DNA from: Fibrobacter sp.
GTDB taxonomy: Bacteria > Fibrobacterota > Fibrobacteria > Fibrobacterales > Fibrobacteraceae
Direction: 5' to 3'
DNA: 32,055 bases
NCBI GenBank assembly: GCA_017550445.1
Contig: JAFZOV010000075.1
Span: 1 to 32,055 of the forward strand
The notes under the pieces were generated by a model that saw nothing but the letters and a program-made list of their open reading frames with translations, was not told the origin of the DNA and made no database searches. The translations under genes were made by a program, and so were the position numbers. Of this stretch, positions 26,501-32,055 are shown piece by piece. Each line of letters begins with the position of its first letter. The stretch's first letter is position 1.

Positions 26501-26822
26501 AGAATGGGAACATGTTCCTGATTCCCTGCAGACGATCCGCATTTCGTCTATTGCCCCGTACAAGGCCCGCGTCATTATTTACGATAACTATTCCAATGTG
26601 GTAACATCGTTCAACCAAACCTTTACCAAGGAAGAAATGGAAATGGAATCCCGCGGTAATGAAAATGACCATTCCAAGCTAGGGTTCCTCTATTGGAACG
26701 AACGTAGCTCCGAAGGTCGCAAGGTGGGTGACGGTGTGTACATCTGGAGAATTGACTTCAGGTTCAACGACGGCCACAAGGAATATCGACTGCTCAAGAC
26801 AGGCGTGAAACGCCACAAGTAA
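17559..26822 (+). CDS. Giant secreted repeat protein with VWA domain and FlgD-like C-terminus (3087 aa)
   Basis: A signal peptide (cleavage near YAQA|VQ, residue 19) exports this protein. The N-terminus holds divergent InlB-B-like (Flg_new_2-type) repeats near 20-95 and 220-292. Nine tandem units of 178-190 residues begin at about 295, 473, 661, 844, 1031, 1221, 1410, 1597 and 1785 and end near 1971. Each unit pairs a beta-sandwich resembling pre-peptidase C-terminal domains (WTAPDSGWYYLEIES, YGTDSTF) with one B-like repeat (GY-FD-W-V-SG). A VWFA-related domain follows: DFVLFEDGK (near 2013), MIDAS DESGS (2043-2047), Thr near 2104 and FSDG with Asp 2135. The rest includes Ig-like regions, a calcium-loop-like DSDKDGRAD (2733-2741), and a C-terminal FlgD-Ig/gliding-type domain (GDGVYIWRIDF from 3057). 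The start has GGGAG upstream. It is likely a surface adhesin or sensor; the ligand is unknown. No catalytic hydrolase motif is visible. Confidence 0.88.
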   Translation: MIRAYIALCILFAFSYAQAVQVSIEDNGNIYLSSTKGTRDYSAGDTIRLDATTKDGYAFDEWKMDNGGNCVIDDAHSRSTFATAYEGGLCRFRPYAKEQSFYYELTPGGSPTVLDFKKYSTTTGYSVYGVRIKVKQGGKRLVLAISNFTKKSFSYAYKSHMGFDSGMSSAGDYSDGRLYFYSDGYGSTSYDYYIAIPEENIDSDDKTATVQAFLAYYLSTDVEGGGSAKLGSTTGRVLIEGDTQTVSATPNKGYRFGHWKTTGGCSVDDENSPTATVTMGANDCVVTAVFNTGEVYELSSTPKSFNFAKDAFLVDGYYDLRTKFTAPATGPYVIEVYTNRGIKYIDNGQNSSFNSTTEKTLAYNGQIPLSMNAGKSYYILFRQAESYGTDDIKLVVKRKYVLSYDISGSGYSTKNCDPDSSYSISAASKFGKMFDKWNVVSGTCKIDDAYLATTMVQLSTNCSVKALFKDAPILPITETPVTYKLSADGYVSGSNYRINTGFVPTDSGTYRLTIKPSATTTIYLYDEGSDNTFPSTTSKTYSGTTTKQVFLGSVNTDGRYLLFSTGSSQSLTLNVDRTYHIELEGDEYVSAKFENGSSHDTTHINGESVQITASVSGGKRFSYMKVTSGNCTLNDTAAQNAKVTVKGDCKITVFSEDEGGVYPISTTPSEFNYGMHRSEIGSSFGIRTVFTAPEDGRYTIFVKSNQSNKVWAYDETFTTTSSLSSNAFSATEGEKYYFYLQSANSSYSPDQNDTLSVWVVKNVNVTSTVSGAGTVKVNSKLGSSDDKLAGDSISIVATADGGSRFDHWEKVSGSCTIRDTTKNSTFVALAGDCKVKAFFVEGKIFEISETPKWFNFLKDGVIRDGYMGIQTYFDAPTAGTYKFVTYSNTTSYYRYLYSDETFETSGLYKSSNVDAIAEAGKHYYVFRDYHSVPQVTSADSILISVKRTYRVHIDTLGKGYVTINGYTRYVDSTAAAGDTLRLVASPNTGYKFKKWDVVSGSCTLSDKASATTTVTVKGDCNLKAHFAEGEIYSVTDTPKEYTFKDDYYSESATNGIRFTFVAPADGKYGIVVKLKNRANYVTYYKCANVGCTSYSTYKSYVTSYIDSVTVSKGDVVNFKVLPYSTTEDTISVHYVDLNEKRLVIKLLADSLGSVTPSAGYTNVISGMDYSIDAVATRFGYRFDQWSVKSGNATIANKDTSYTFVSTTNNATVQAHFRKGDVYEIDETVKSFVYSTDYYSDSVYRKKYEVALKWTPKDTGTFFLDIESPQASGYVYVFGNSSTFRSYDTYNSFSDKYSLPVVVKNKGETLYWTVAPYSSSYYNKSFTVTIRGAVSLKVIAGSNGSLSSNSEIKLGAGQDTTVTAYGNMGYVFDKWRVVSGSASIKSLTSRSTKVTVNKDAVIEASFRKGPIQDIGYDESEFTFNKDKYTDISKYNNYVFMTWTAPDSGLYFVDFDISDYSYLYSFGTDSTFSRYSSTYYYSGKHSLVFTGASGVPQYWAMGPYYASDSSDSYNVKISRGYELTVNVDTTMGSINTASKIALHKGRDTTITASSKVGYFFDEWSKVSGSVTIDASTERTTKVSIESDATIKAKFHKGPVQKIGTTAKTFTFNKDNFTDYSGHLYDVALTWTAPDSGWYYLEIESPDSDITRGYLWKYGTDSTFGGSYSTYSLPVSYLFQGAAGVPQYWSFQRYTYADTSKRFTAKIVKSAEIKVISDGHGTVTPTTPRPASLTSSVSITATSDFGYKFKEWTITAGTPDIEDAKNANTTTTSADDATIKATFSKGTIHTIGATSKDFVFANDYYTDTTGFKNQVFMSWTAPDTNWYFIEVTAGSAIDLNFYSYGTDLKNRNGRLTKVNGKNILSFQGTKGATHYWSLGPASDRDSLVEFSAKIAVPYVLTVESADHGTVHPDGAVVLPSGGDTTVMAIPYGGYVFSKWTVTKGNVIITNPISEQTKVSPIDSICSIKANYVVDLTTVPKVDIQGVNTSGHPEICSIVSVVDSNSGKSIFDLDSSDFVLFEDGKSLPATVTSPGNIRGVSVVFVVDESGSIRDIQDAAREYVTRFVNEMEEFDRVAIIGYVDTVRVVQGYTSDKDSLLGAVERLRFTGAYEDIALGAYTGVELGADLGGPKAIIVFSDGRSDHKKYTASTVVELAERYATSIYTIAFKKSAEYSTSYFNYGFDILQDMSAGTGGRYYETAGITETREILAQIRHDMQTRYTVCYTTPDTIIDGDIHHIKIGVSYRGKKDSDTASWREDFLPPKVTLTKATADLVGKKLDSDSLNIGVLVSSRISMKNVMAFVRTHGDTLSAYRQLAMTKVKDSSWTVKVPVSYLVSPGIDFYVTATDSLGRKGSTPSVAFPEKDPYTIYVKNTQSSIALLTEGCVDTVATEVKLSFEVYDIEGVDSVKLYYRNSEKVSFDTLPMVRRSRTSDYWDVMVPSKAFGGKKLQINAGAWDVQGEKTTWLITEKKYIEGCEPPPAPDEKDYIHIVNGDSAGKSIERTTKKIRLTLESQDFTPGKDTLTVSLSCFYSGDIESNLKVAEMKSGYYEITKDIEKNEYAPKRGDGKISCDASDILVAEFKDPVYKTLATKKVVVSDNIDTTYRFLKKKTDVELDSVETTDSVAFVLRVTAESKSLYVRDTIKVALFTNTGDTIRLKAVETDVYSSEFEATSAFYFVDGEKELKSKRLDAVFNYKSTSNRVKIYAEVDGDESALSFRNSLIVYSNYAAADYAEIYDSDKDGRADSVRIHFIDRLSENILSIDTVFWNAAGKTWKKASKSKMHLSEDSRWVESVIKEPFDYGVTFADKDKAPYLRMTKTAADRPQKVELRDKIGPVPVKAEKHPGRVPTVEYIEDSYGIPPDTLFVEMSEAISTKEKKEPWKNLFRYSARCSDTVSMALRVQGEPEVSESGKEWTIVLKDNNLLVDNCIRTNPASGYVDGQKNAVGIGGVSVGGKNSDIYLYEVSSNIRLLKKDKTPKWIPPGEKEWEHVPDSLQTIRISSIAPYKARVIIYDNYSNVVTSFNQTFTKEEMEMESRGNENDHSKLGFLYWNERSSEGRKVGDGVYIWRIDFRFNDGHKEYRLLKTGVKRHK
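18441..23469 (+). repeat. Nine tandem 178-190-residue units inside the giant protein gene
   Basis: The protein-level repeat starts at 18441, 18975, 19539, 20088, 20649, 21219, 21786, 22347 and 22911. Each unit opens with a (V/I)-x-x-I-x-x-T-like strand after a short G-(E/K/P) linker and ends with a (K/Q/E)A-x-F strand. DNA identity between units is low, so the amplification is old. Units from 21219 on share the WT(A/P)(P/K)D and Y--GTD wording more closely with one another than with earlier units. Confidence 0.8.
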
Positions 26823-26826
26823 ACAT

Positions 26827-26853
26827 GCCCGCGACACTCGGCTTGGGCTTTTT
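26827..26853 (+). terminator. Weak terminator-like hairpin after the giant gene
   Basis: GCCC (26827-26830) can pair with GGGC (26845-26848) and is followed by TTTTT (26849-26853), 5 bp after the stop codon. The stem is only 4 bp with a 14-nt loop, so the call is tentative. Confidence 0.3.
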
Positions 26854-26901
26854 ACTACTGATTTTGTGCTCAAATGAGCAATTTTTGTCAAAGAAAATTG
26901 C

Positions 26902-26909
26902 TATATTTG
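26902..26909 (+). promoter_or_regulatory. TAnnTTTG promoter element (TATATTTG) 7 bp before the SNF2 helicase ATG
   Basis: TATATTTG matches the Bacteroidota -7 consensus exactly and is followed by GGCGACT and ATG. The expected transcript start would fall on the start codon. There is no Shine-Dalgarno. The start itself is well supported because the protein begins with the family-typical YG-TWW motif. Together this suggests a leaderless mRNA. Confidence 0.45.
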
Positions 26910-26916
26910 GGCGACT

Positions 26917-29900
26917 ATGGATTATGGTGTTTATGGAAGTACTTGGTGGAACAAGAAGTGGCTAGACCACTTGCTTGCTGGTGCTTCCGGACGCGATATC
27001 GATTATGCCTTTAAATATGTGACGCGGGGGCAGGTTGAGCCGTTTTCGGTGAACGACAACCGCGTTATGGCGTCGGTCAAGGGCCCAAATGGCGGGCTCC
27101 ACAATGTGTACCTGGTTTTCCCGAAGTTCGACAAGGAACGTGCCGATGTCTTTGTGGGGCTTTTAAAGCAGCAGCCGGTGGAGCTTGCTGCTCTTGCAAA
27201 TGGTGCCATTAATCCTTCCATTGAACTGATTGTTGGAAAAAGCGGGCTTGAGCTTTTTGAATCTTGTGATCGCGTGAACATGAACTGCGACTGCAAGGAT
27301 CCGCTGCCTTGCCGCTACGTGATTTCGGTGTTCCTGAAGCTTGCCGAGATGATGTCTGCCGACCCGTTTGTGCTATTTAAGTTGCATGGGTTGGATATTG
27401 CCTACCTCAAGGATTACAAGCCGGAGCCCGTTGAATCGGATGTGCCGAGTGAACCGACGCTGGTGCGGATTTTGCCGGTGAATAACCGCGTGGCCTCTCC
27501 GCGTATTCCGATGTTCAAGTTTGCGGAATGGCGCGACTATTCGCATATACTGCCCGCGATGCTTGCGAACTGCCCGGATTTTTGCCCGGCGGGAAATTTC
27601 AAGAAGAGCTTTGTAGACGAACTGGAACGTTGCCGCGCCTTCTATAACCATTTTGAACAGTTTGAACAGTTTGCGCAGGATTTTGGCATTTACCACGCGC
27701 ATACCTTTTTGATGGAAAAGGAGCGCCTGCAGCTTGTGCATGGGCGCGGCTGGCAGTGGACTTTTAATCAGCTCGAAGATGAGCGCGAAGTGGCGAGTGG
27801 CTTATCGGTCGAAAACGTGATGGGTGCGCTTTGCCGTCTGAACCAGGATTGCGTGTGGCATAACCATGTGACGGTGCGCTTTGTTCACCAGCTGTTGCAG
27901 GTGGCGTATTACTTGGTGCGCTGCGGTGCGATTTATCCGCAGGTATTCTGGCTGAATAACGTGACGGCGCAGATGCGCTGGTTGCCTGCGGTGATGCTCC
28001 CGGATGTGTTGCATGTGGTGGCGGAACTTGAAAAGTCGGTGCCCGATGACTTTGCATTTACGGTGCGTGACCAGACTCGCGAAGACTTGGACTCAGCTGC
28101 CGAACATATTCTGTCGGTGTTTATCGGCAAGCTGTTGCGCTTTGCACGAACGGCGCAGAGCTACAAGAAGGGTACGCACGAAAACCTGCTCGGATTTTTC
28201 TTTGACTGTAAATCGGGGCGCCTTGCCGCCAATGCGCTCAAGATTCCGTCCAAGATTCAGGCGTGGTTCTCGGTCTACAATTCGCTGGAATTTAACCACA
28301 AGATTATTTTCCACTGCTCGGAGCTGGGCAAGGAAATTGCGCTGAATGTTCTGGTGGAATCTTCGGCGGGGCGCGAAACGTTGGAGACGCTTTTTGAAAA
28401 TAGCGACCCGCGGCTTTTGTCGCTGATGAACGTGCTGAACTGCGTTGCGGAAACTTTCAAGCCGCTGAAGGCGTATTTGGAACGCCGCGCTGTGGAGCCG
28501 CTCGTGATGCATGGCGCGGAACTCAAGGAATTTGTCACATATTCGGTCAAGAAATTTGAAGTGTTCGGTATCGTGACGGAGATGCCACGCTCGTTGAAGG
28601 AAATGGCGCGGCCCAAGACGCAGATGAAGTTGAAGGGTAGCCTCGGTATAGGTGCGTTTACGGCGGGCGACTTGCTGGACTTTGACTGGGAAGTGGCTCT
28701 TGGCGACGAGAACGTTTCTGCCGAAGAATTCTTGCGGCTTGCCAAAGATGCGGGCGGCTTGTTAAAGTATAAAGACCGCTATATTGAATATACAGCGGAT
28801 GACTTGGCGCTTTTGCAGCAGCGCTTGGATGAACACGAAAAGAAAAAGGGCGCGCCGGGGGACTCTGGCGCGGCTGGTTCTGCGGCGGACGCGGCGGAAG
28901 GTGCTTCGGCGGATGCGGAGGGTGGCGAGGCAGAAGATGCTGCAGAGAACTTTATCCCTTCGACGGCTAAGCTGATTCAGGCCTGCCTCACGGGGAAATG
29001 CGATGACATTCCCGTGAACATGACCGACGGCTTGAAACAGCAATTTGATTCGTGGCGCGGCGAGACGGAGATTGCACTGCCGCAGAACTTGAATGCGACG
29101 CTGCGCCCGTATCAGGAACGCGGCTACTCGTGGATGTACAAGAATCTGGAGATGGGCTTCGGCTGCATTTTGGCCGATGATATGGGTCTTGGTAAGACGC
29201 TTCAGGTGATTGCGTTTTTGCTGAAGATGAAGCAGGACGGGCGCCTTGCCGAAGGTCGCGCGCTCGTGGTGGTGCCGGCGGGTCTCTTGTGCAACTGGCA
29301 AGTGGAGGTTAAGAAGTTTGCGCCGGAGCTTACGGTGTTTACTTATCACGGCGCATCGCGTAAGCTGGACAAGTTCAATGCCGATTTGCTGCTCACGACT
29401 TATTCGACTTGCCGCCTCGATTTTAAGAAGCTTGAAAAGCTGAATTGGCAGGTAGTCGTCATCGACGAAGCGCAGAACATCAAGAATGCCGACAGTGAAC
29501 AGAGCCGGCGTATTCGTGCGTTCCGTGCGCCTATGAAAATTGCCATGAGCGGCACCCCGGTTGAAAACCGCCTCATGGAATTCTGGACGATTATGGATTT
29601 CTGCAACCGAGGCTTCTTGCCCTCGGCGAATGAATTCCGCGACAAGTACGAAACGCCGATTCAGAAAAATGCGAACCAGGCCGTTGCAGACCGCTTCAAG
29701 AAAATTACCGGTCCGTTCATGCTGCGCCGCATGAAAACGGACAAGAGCATTATCAGCGACTTGCCCGATAAAATCCAGCAGAATGAATATGCGGCGCTCA
29801 CGCGTTCGCAGGCCGCCTTGTACAAGCGCACGCTCGACGAGTTCATGAAAGAGTTGCAGATGCTTGAAGAGGGCGCGTCAATCGACATTAGCGAAGACGT

Positions 29901-30597
29901 GCTTGCCGAAGTCGCGGATAGTTCGGGTGTTGCGGGGGCGGGTGATTCCCGTAGCCTCTTCAAGCGCAAGGGACTCATTCTCCAGATGATTTTGGCGCTC
30001 AAGCAGATTTGCAACCATCCGCGTACTTACCTTAAGGCGGGTGAGGCGAAGGTCGAAGATTCGGGCAAGCTCTCCATGCTGCTTGATTTGCTGCGCTCGA
30101 TTCAGGACCAGGGCGAAAAGGCGATTATCTTTACGCAGTTCCGCGAAATGGGCGAACTCCTGAAAGAAACTCTCGATCGCGAGCTTGGCCTTGCTGCGGA
30201 CTTTTATCATGGCGGCTGCACGCAGAACCAACGCAACGAAATGGTGCGCAAGTTCCAGGAAGATCCTGAAACAAAGGTGCTGATTCTGTCGCTCAAGGCG
30301 GCGGGTACGGGCCTCAACTTGACGGCTGCTTCGCAGGTGATTCATTACGATTTGTGGTGGAACCCGGCGATCGAAGCGCAGGCGACCGACCGTGCATTCC
30401 GTATCGGACAGACGAAGAATGTGCAGGTGCACCGCTTTATTACCAAGGGAACCTTCGAAGAGAAAATCGACGCCCTGCTTGAAGCCAAGAAGGCAGTTGC
30501 CCAGATGACGGTGAATGCCGGCGAAACCTGGCTTGCTGATATGGACGACAAGCAACTCGGCGAAATCTTCGCCCTGGATTCTAATCCTGTATTATAA
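26917..30597 (+). CDS. SNF2/Rad54-like DEAD/DEAH helicase with degenerate SWIM zinc finger
   Basis: The 1226-residue ATPase starts with YGSTWWNKKWLDHLL, the usual N-terminus of SWIM proteins. Cys 124, 126 and 132 (CDCKDPLPCRY) then follow in SWIM order, but Tyr 134 replaces the zinc-binding His. A large middle region is followed by a low-complexity Ala/Glu/Gly linker (about 643-680). The SNF2 motor has LRPYQERGYSWM (729-740), DDMGLGKT (Walker A Lys 760), VVPAGLLCNW, DEAQNIKN (DEAQ 850-853) and SGTPVENRL. The helicase C lobe starts near 1067 (IIFTQF) and contains AAGTGLNLT and DRAFRIGQ (Arg 1162). Such SWIM-SNF2 proteins are double-stranded DNA translocases that act on protein-DNA complexes or in repair or transcription recycling; some relatives occur in phage defence islands. 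It stands alone here, between a weak and a strong terminator, so there is no operon context to specify its role. Confidence 0.93.
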   Translation: MDYGVYGSTWWNKKWLDHLLAGASGRDIDYAFKYVTRGQVEPFSVNDNRVMASVKGPNGGLHNVYLVFPKFDKERADVFVGLLKQQPVELAALANGAINPSIELIVGKSGLELFESCDRVNMNCDCKDPLPCRYVISVFLKLAEMMSADPFVLFKLHGLDIAYLKDYKPEPVESDVPSEPTLVRILPVNNRVASPRIPMFKFAEWRDYSHILPAMLANCPDFCPAGNFKKSFVDELERCRAFYNHFEQFEQFAQDFGIYHAHTFLMEKERLQLVHGRGWQWTFNQLEDEREVASGLSVENVMGALCRLNQDCVWHNHVTVRFVHQLLQVAYYLVRCGAIYPQVFWLNNVTAQMRWLPAVMLPDVLHVVAELEKSVPDDFAFTVRDQTREDLDSAAEHILSVFIGKLLRFARTAQSYKKGTHENLLGFFFDCKSGRLAANALKIPSKIQAWFSVYNSLEFNHKIIFHCSELGKEIALNVLVESSAGRETLETLFENSDPRLLSLMNVLNCVAETFKPLKAYLERRAVEPLVMHGAELKEFVTYSVKKFEVFGIVTEMPRSLKEMARPKTQMKLKGSLGIGAFTAGDLLDFDWEVALGDENVSAEEFLRLAKDAGGLLKYKDRYIEYTADDLALLQQRLDEHEKKKGAPGDSGAAGSAADAAEGASADAEGGEAEDAAENFIPSTAKLIQACLTGKCDDIPVNMTDGLKQQFDSWRGETEIALPQNLNATLRPYQERGYSWMYKNLEMGFGCILADDMGLGKTLQVIAFLLKMKQDGRLAEGRALVVVPAGLLCNWQVEVKKFAPELTVFTYHGASRKLDKFNADLLLTTYSTCRLDFKKLEKLNWQVVVIDEAQNIKNADSEQSRRIRAFRAPMKIAMSGTPVENRLMEFWTIMDFCNRGFLPSANEFRDKYETPIQKNANQAVADRFKKITGPFMLRRMKTDKSIISDLPDKIQQNEYAALTRSQAALYKRTLDEFMKELQMLEEGASIDISEDVLAEVADSSGVAGAGDSRSLFKRKGLILQMILALKQICNHPRTYLKAGEAKVEDSGKLSMLLDLLRSIQDQGEKAIIFTQFREMGELLKETLDRELGLAADFYHGGCTQNQRNEMVRKFQEDPETKVLILSLKAAGTGLNLTAASQVIHYDLWWNPAIEAQATDRAFRIGQTKNVQVHRFITKGTFEEKIDALLEAKKAVAQMTVNAGETWLADMDDKQLGEIFALDSNPVL

Positions 30598-30606
30598 CTT
30601 TGCATA

Positions 30607-30657
30607 ATTGTAAATGTAAATTTACAATACGAAGCGCGCTTTTGTTGCGTGTTTTTT
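30607..30657 (+). terminator. Inverted repeat plus intrinsic terminator after the SNF2 gene
   Basis: ATTGTAAAT (30607-30615) pairs perfectly with ATTTACAAT (30620-30628) around a GTAA loop, which is GNRA-type in RNA. Immediately after it, AAGCGCGC (30632-30639) pairs with GCGTGTTT (30647-30654, two G-T pairs) around a 7-nt loop and runs into a T tract (30652-30657). The second hairpin is the better terminator; the first may stabilise the 3' end or serve as an operator. Confidence 0.55.
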
Positions 30658-30677
30658 ACAAATGTGACGAATCTCTC

Positions 30678-30708
30678 TTGATTCTTGTAAAACTTTTTCT
30701 TACATTTG
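30678..30708 (+). promoter_or_regulatory. Bacteroidota-type promoter (TTG-N20-TACATTTG) for the lipoprotein gene
   Basis: TTG at 30678-30680 and TACATTTG at 30701-30708 are 20 bp apart, matching the published -33/-7 arrangement (TTTG, about 19-21 bp, TAnnTTTG). The expected transcript start is near 30715, giving a leader of about 25 nt that contains AAGGA before ATG 30740. This is the best promoter in the window. Confidence 0.55.
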
Positions 30709-30739
30709 GCCGGTAATAATCTTGTAAGGAAACTGTATA

Positions 30740-32055
30740 ATGAAAAAATCATTTTTTCTGTTAGTTCCTGCCGCTTTTGGCATGTTGATGTTGACGGCTT
30801 GCTTCGATGAGTCTTCATCGTCGGGAACCAATTCAAATCAGAGTTCTGCATGTGCGCTGAATCCCTCCGAAACAGGGCTCGAAATTGTCTGTAATAACGA
30901 AAGCTACGGCTTCCTTAAGACTTCGTCAGGTGGCGTGTATGGCTCCTGCGGTGCTGAAGCGTTGAGAGACGACTCTGGATACAAGCTGGTTTGCGGCGGT
31001 GATTCTGTTGGTGTCGTTTACAATGGTAAGGCTGGCCGTAATGGTGTGAATGGTGAAAATGGCCTGCCGGGTCAGCAGGGCGAAAAGGGTGATCCTGGTG
31101 AAAAAGGTAATGCTGGTACATCTTGTTCTGCCATGCAGGTTGATACGGGTTTTGAAATTTACTGCGGAGACAATAAGGTTGGTACGATTTTGAACGGTGC
31201 CAATGGCAAGAACGGTTATTCTTGTTCTGTTAAGGCGGGTACAACCACTTCTTCTGCAACAGTTTCATGCGAAGACGGCTCTAAAGCTACTTTGACCGCT
31301 ATTCAGGGAATTCAGGGTGTTGCCGGTGAAAACTGCACGACTAGCGGCTTGCGTAAAACAGAAACGAGTCCTTCGAGTGATTATTATGGTTATACCTATA
31401 ACGAAATCACTTGCGATGGCGAAACCATTAAGGTTTACGATGGTAAGAGTATTCAGGGGGCTAAGGGAGACAAGGGTGATGACGGCGTCGGTTGCTCTGC
31501 TGTAAAGAGTGCAACGACTGGCGATATCACCATTACCTGTGGTGCCGATGAAACATCTGTCGTTATTACAAAGCCCTTGGATGGTAAGAATGGCGATAAC
31601 TGCTCCATTGAAGATAATGGCGATGGAACTGCTACGATTACTTGTGGCACGGGTGCTAGCGCTTCTACGTATATCGTGAAGGATGGCGCTGCTGGTGCAA
31701 ATGGTGACAATTGCTCCATTGAAGATAATGAAAACGGCACTGCCACGATTACTTGTGGCACGGGTGCTAGCGCTTCTACGTATATCGTGAAGGATGGCGC
31801 TGCTGGTGCAAATGGTGACAACTGCACTATCGAAGATAATGAAAACGGCACGGCCACGATTACCTGCGGCACGGCAACGTATACCGTGAAGGACGGTCTA
31901 AACGGTGACAACTGCACTATCGAAGATAATGAAAACGGCACTGCCACGATTACGTGCGGAACGGCGACGTATACCGTGAAGGACGGTCTAAACGGTGACA
32001 ACTGCACTATCGAAGATAATGAAAACGGCACTGCCACGATTACGTGCGGAACGGC
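30740..32055 (+). CDS. Collagen-like repeat lipoprotein, 3' end outside window
   Basis: The frame is open from ATG 30740 to the right edge (438 complete codons), so the C-terminus is missing. Residues 1-20 form a lipoprotein signal peptide with lipobox LTAC (Cys 21), followed by a Ser/Asn/Gln-rich tether (ESSSSGTNSNQSS). Short cysteine-containing segments (CALN, IVCNN, GSCGAE, KLVCGG) precede ten uninterrupted Gly-X-Y triplets (about 96-125; GLPGQQGEKGDPGEKGNAG part). More short collagen-like pieces (GIQGIQGVAG, GAKGDKGDDG) alternate with NC(S/T)I--D--GTATITCGT units that are tandemly repeated from 31592. AAGGA lies 9 bp before ATG. It should be anchored in the outer membrane with an extended rod outside or in the periplasm. 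The function, and whatever domain the rod presents at its C-terminus, cannot be seen. It has its own promoter and terminator-bounded position. Confidence 0.85.
   Translation, partial: MKKSFFLLVPAAFGMLMLTACFDESSSSGTNSNQSSACALNPSETGLEIVCNNESYGFLKTSSGGVYGSCGAEALRDDSGYKLVCGGDSVGVVYNGKAGRNGVNGENGLPGQQGEKGDPGEKGNAGTSCSAMQVDTGFEIYCGDNKVGTILNGANGKNGYSCSVKAGTTTSSATVSCEDGSKATLTAIQGIQGVAGENCTTSGLRKTETSPSSDYYGYTYNEITCDGETIKVYDGKSIQGAKGDKGDDGVGCSAVKSATTGDITITCGADETSVVITKPLDGKNGDNCSIEDNGDGTATITCGTGASASTYIVKDGAAGANGDNCSIEDNENGTATITCGTGASASTYIVKDGAAGANGDNCTIEDNENGTATITCGTATYTVKDGLNGDNCTIEDNENGTATITCGTATYTVKDGLNGDNCTIEDNENGTATITCGT
31592..32055 (+). repeat. In-frame tandem DNA repeat, 111-bp then 90-bp units, running off the window
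   Basis: Units start at 31592, 31703, 31814, 31904 and 31994 (last one partial). The first two are 111 bp (37 residues); the next are 90 bp (30 residues), having lost a segment encoding GASAS and replaced the GAAGAN linker with GLN. Units 4 and 5 are identical over the 62 bp visible, and unit 3 differs from unit 4 at only four bases. Each unit carries two cysteines (DNC-IED and TATITC). Unit lengths are multiples of 3, so copy-number changes keep the frame. Confidence 0.92.

Noticed and set aside
31453..32037. Minus-strand repeat-containing open frame with VAVPFSLSS-type repeats
   Set aside because: It is the complement of the tandem repeat in the collagen-like lipoprotein; the plus frame has a signal peptide, lipobox, promoter and Shine-Dalgarno.
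31592..32055. CRISPR or minisatellite outside a gene
   Set aside because: The 111- and 90-bp units are in frame, translate into a cysteine-containing repeat and have no unique spacers.

Overview
The window looks like the chromosome of a Fibrobacter-type bacterium (Fibrobacterota). Gram-negative outer-membrane biogenesis genes (BamA, Skp) sit beside very large secreted proteins. One of these has a poly-serine linker and a type IX secretion-like tail, others carry GLUG and InlB-B-like repeats, and there is a lipoprotein with collagen-like triplets. Codon use in the housekeeping genes favours NNC and the G+C content is intermediate. Several starts are preceded by a Bacteroidota-style TAnnTTTG promoter element, which fits the FCB group. 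The assignment is inferred from gene style; no rRNA or other phylogenetic marker is present.

Layout. Positions 1-1773 (minus): an OLD-family ATPase/TOPRIM nuclease, cut by the left edge, divergent from bamA. 1890-5216 (plus): bamA-skp, the outer-membrane assembly pair. 5217-5333: a foldback and an array of 7-bp repeats. 5334-6506 (minus): a membrane phosphoglycosyl transferase that starts glycan assembly. 6572-10189 (plus): a secreted GLUG-repeat protein. 10237-11526: homoserine dehydrogenase. 11582-13033: a second phosphoglycosyl transferase, again followed directly by a 7-bp repeat array. 13157-14020: nadC. 14187-16508: malic enzyme (MaeB type). 16516-17457 (minus): a small beta-barrel-like envelope protein with a basic tail. 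17559-26822: a 3087-residue secreted protein with nine tandem units, a VWA domain and a FlgD-like C-terminus. 26917-30597: a SWIM/SNF2 helicase. 30740 to the right edge: a collagen-like lipoprotein that ends inside a near-perfect tandem repeat.

Themes. Most of the coding capacity serves the cell surface: BamA and Skp build the outer membrane, the two transferases prime polysaccharide on undecaprenyl phosphate, and three large repeat proteins are exported. Metabolic genes (hom, nadC, maeB) are interspersed as separate or short transcription units. No rRNA, tRNA, insertion sequence, CRISPR array or prophage was seen, and no stretch longer than 170 bp lacks a gene or an element described here.

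The most unusual items are the paired heptamer arrays behind the two phosphoglycosyl transferases, the giant VWA protein with co-ordinated loss of cysteine pairs along its repeats, a POTRA domain in BamA apparently split by about 140 residues, and TAnnTTTG elements so close to start codons that some mRNAs may be leaderless. No clearly new multi-gene system could be demonstrated from sequence alone.
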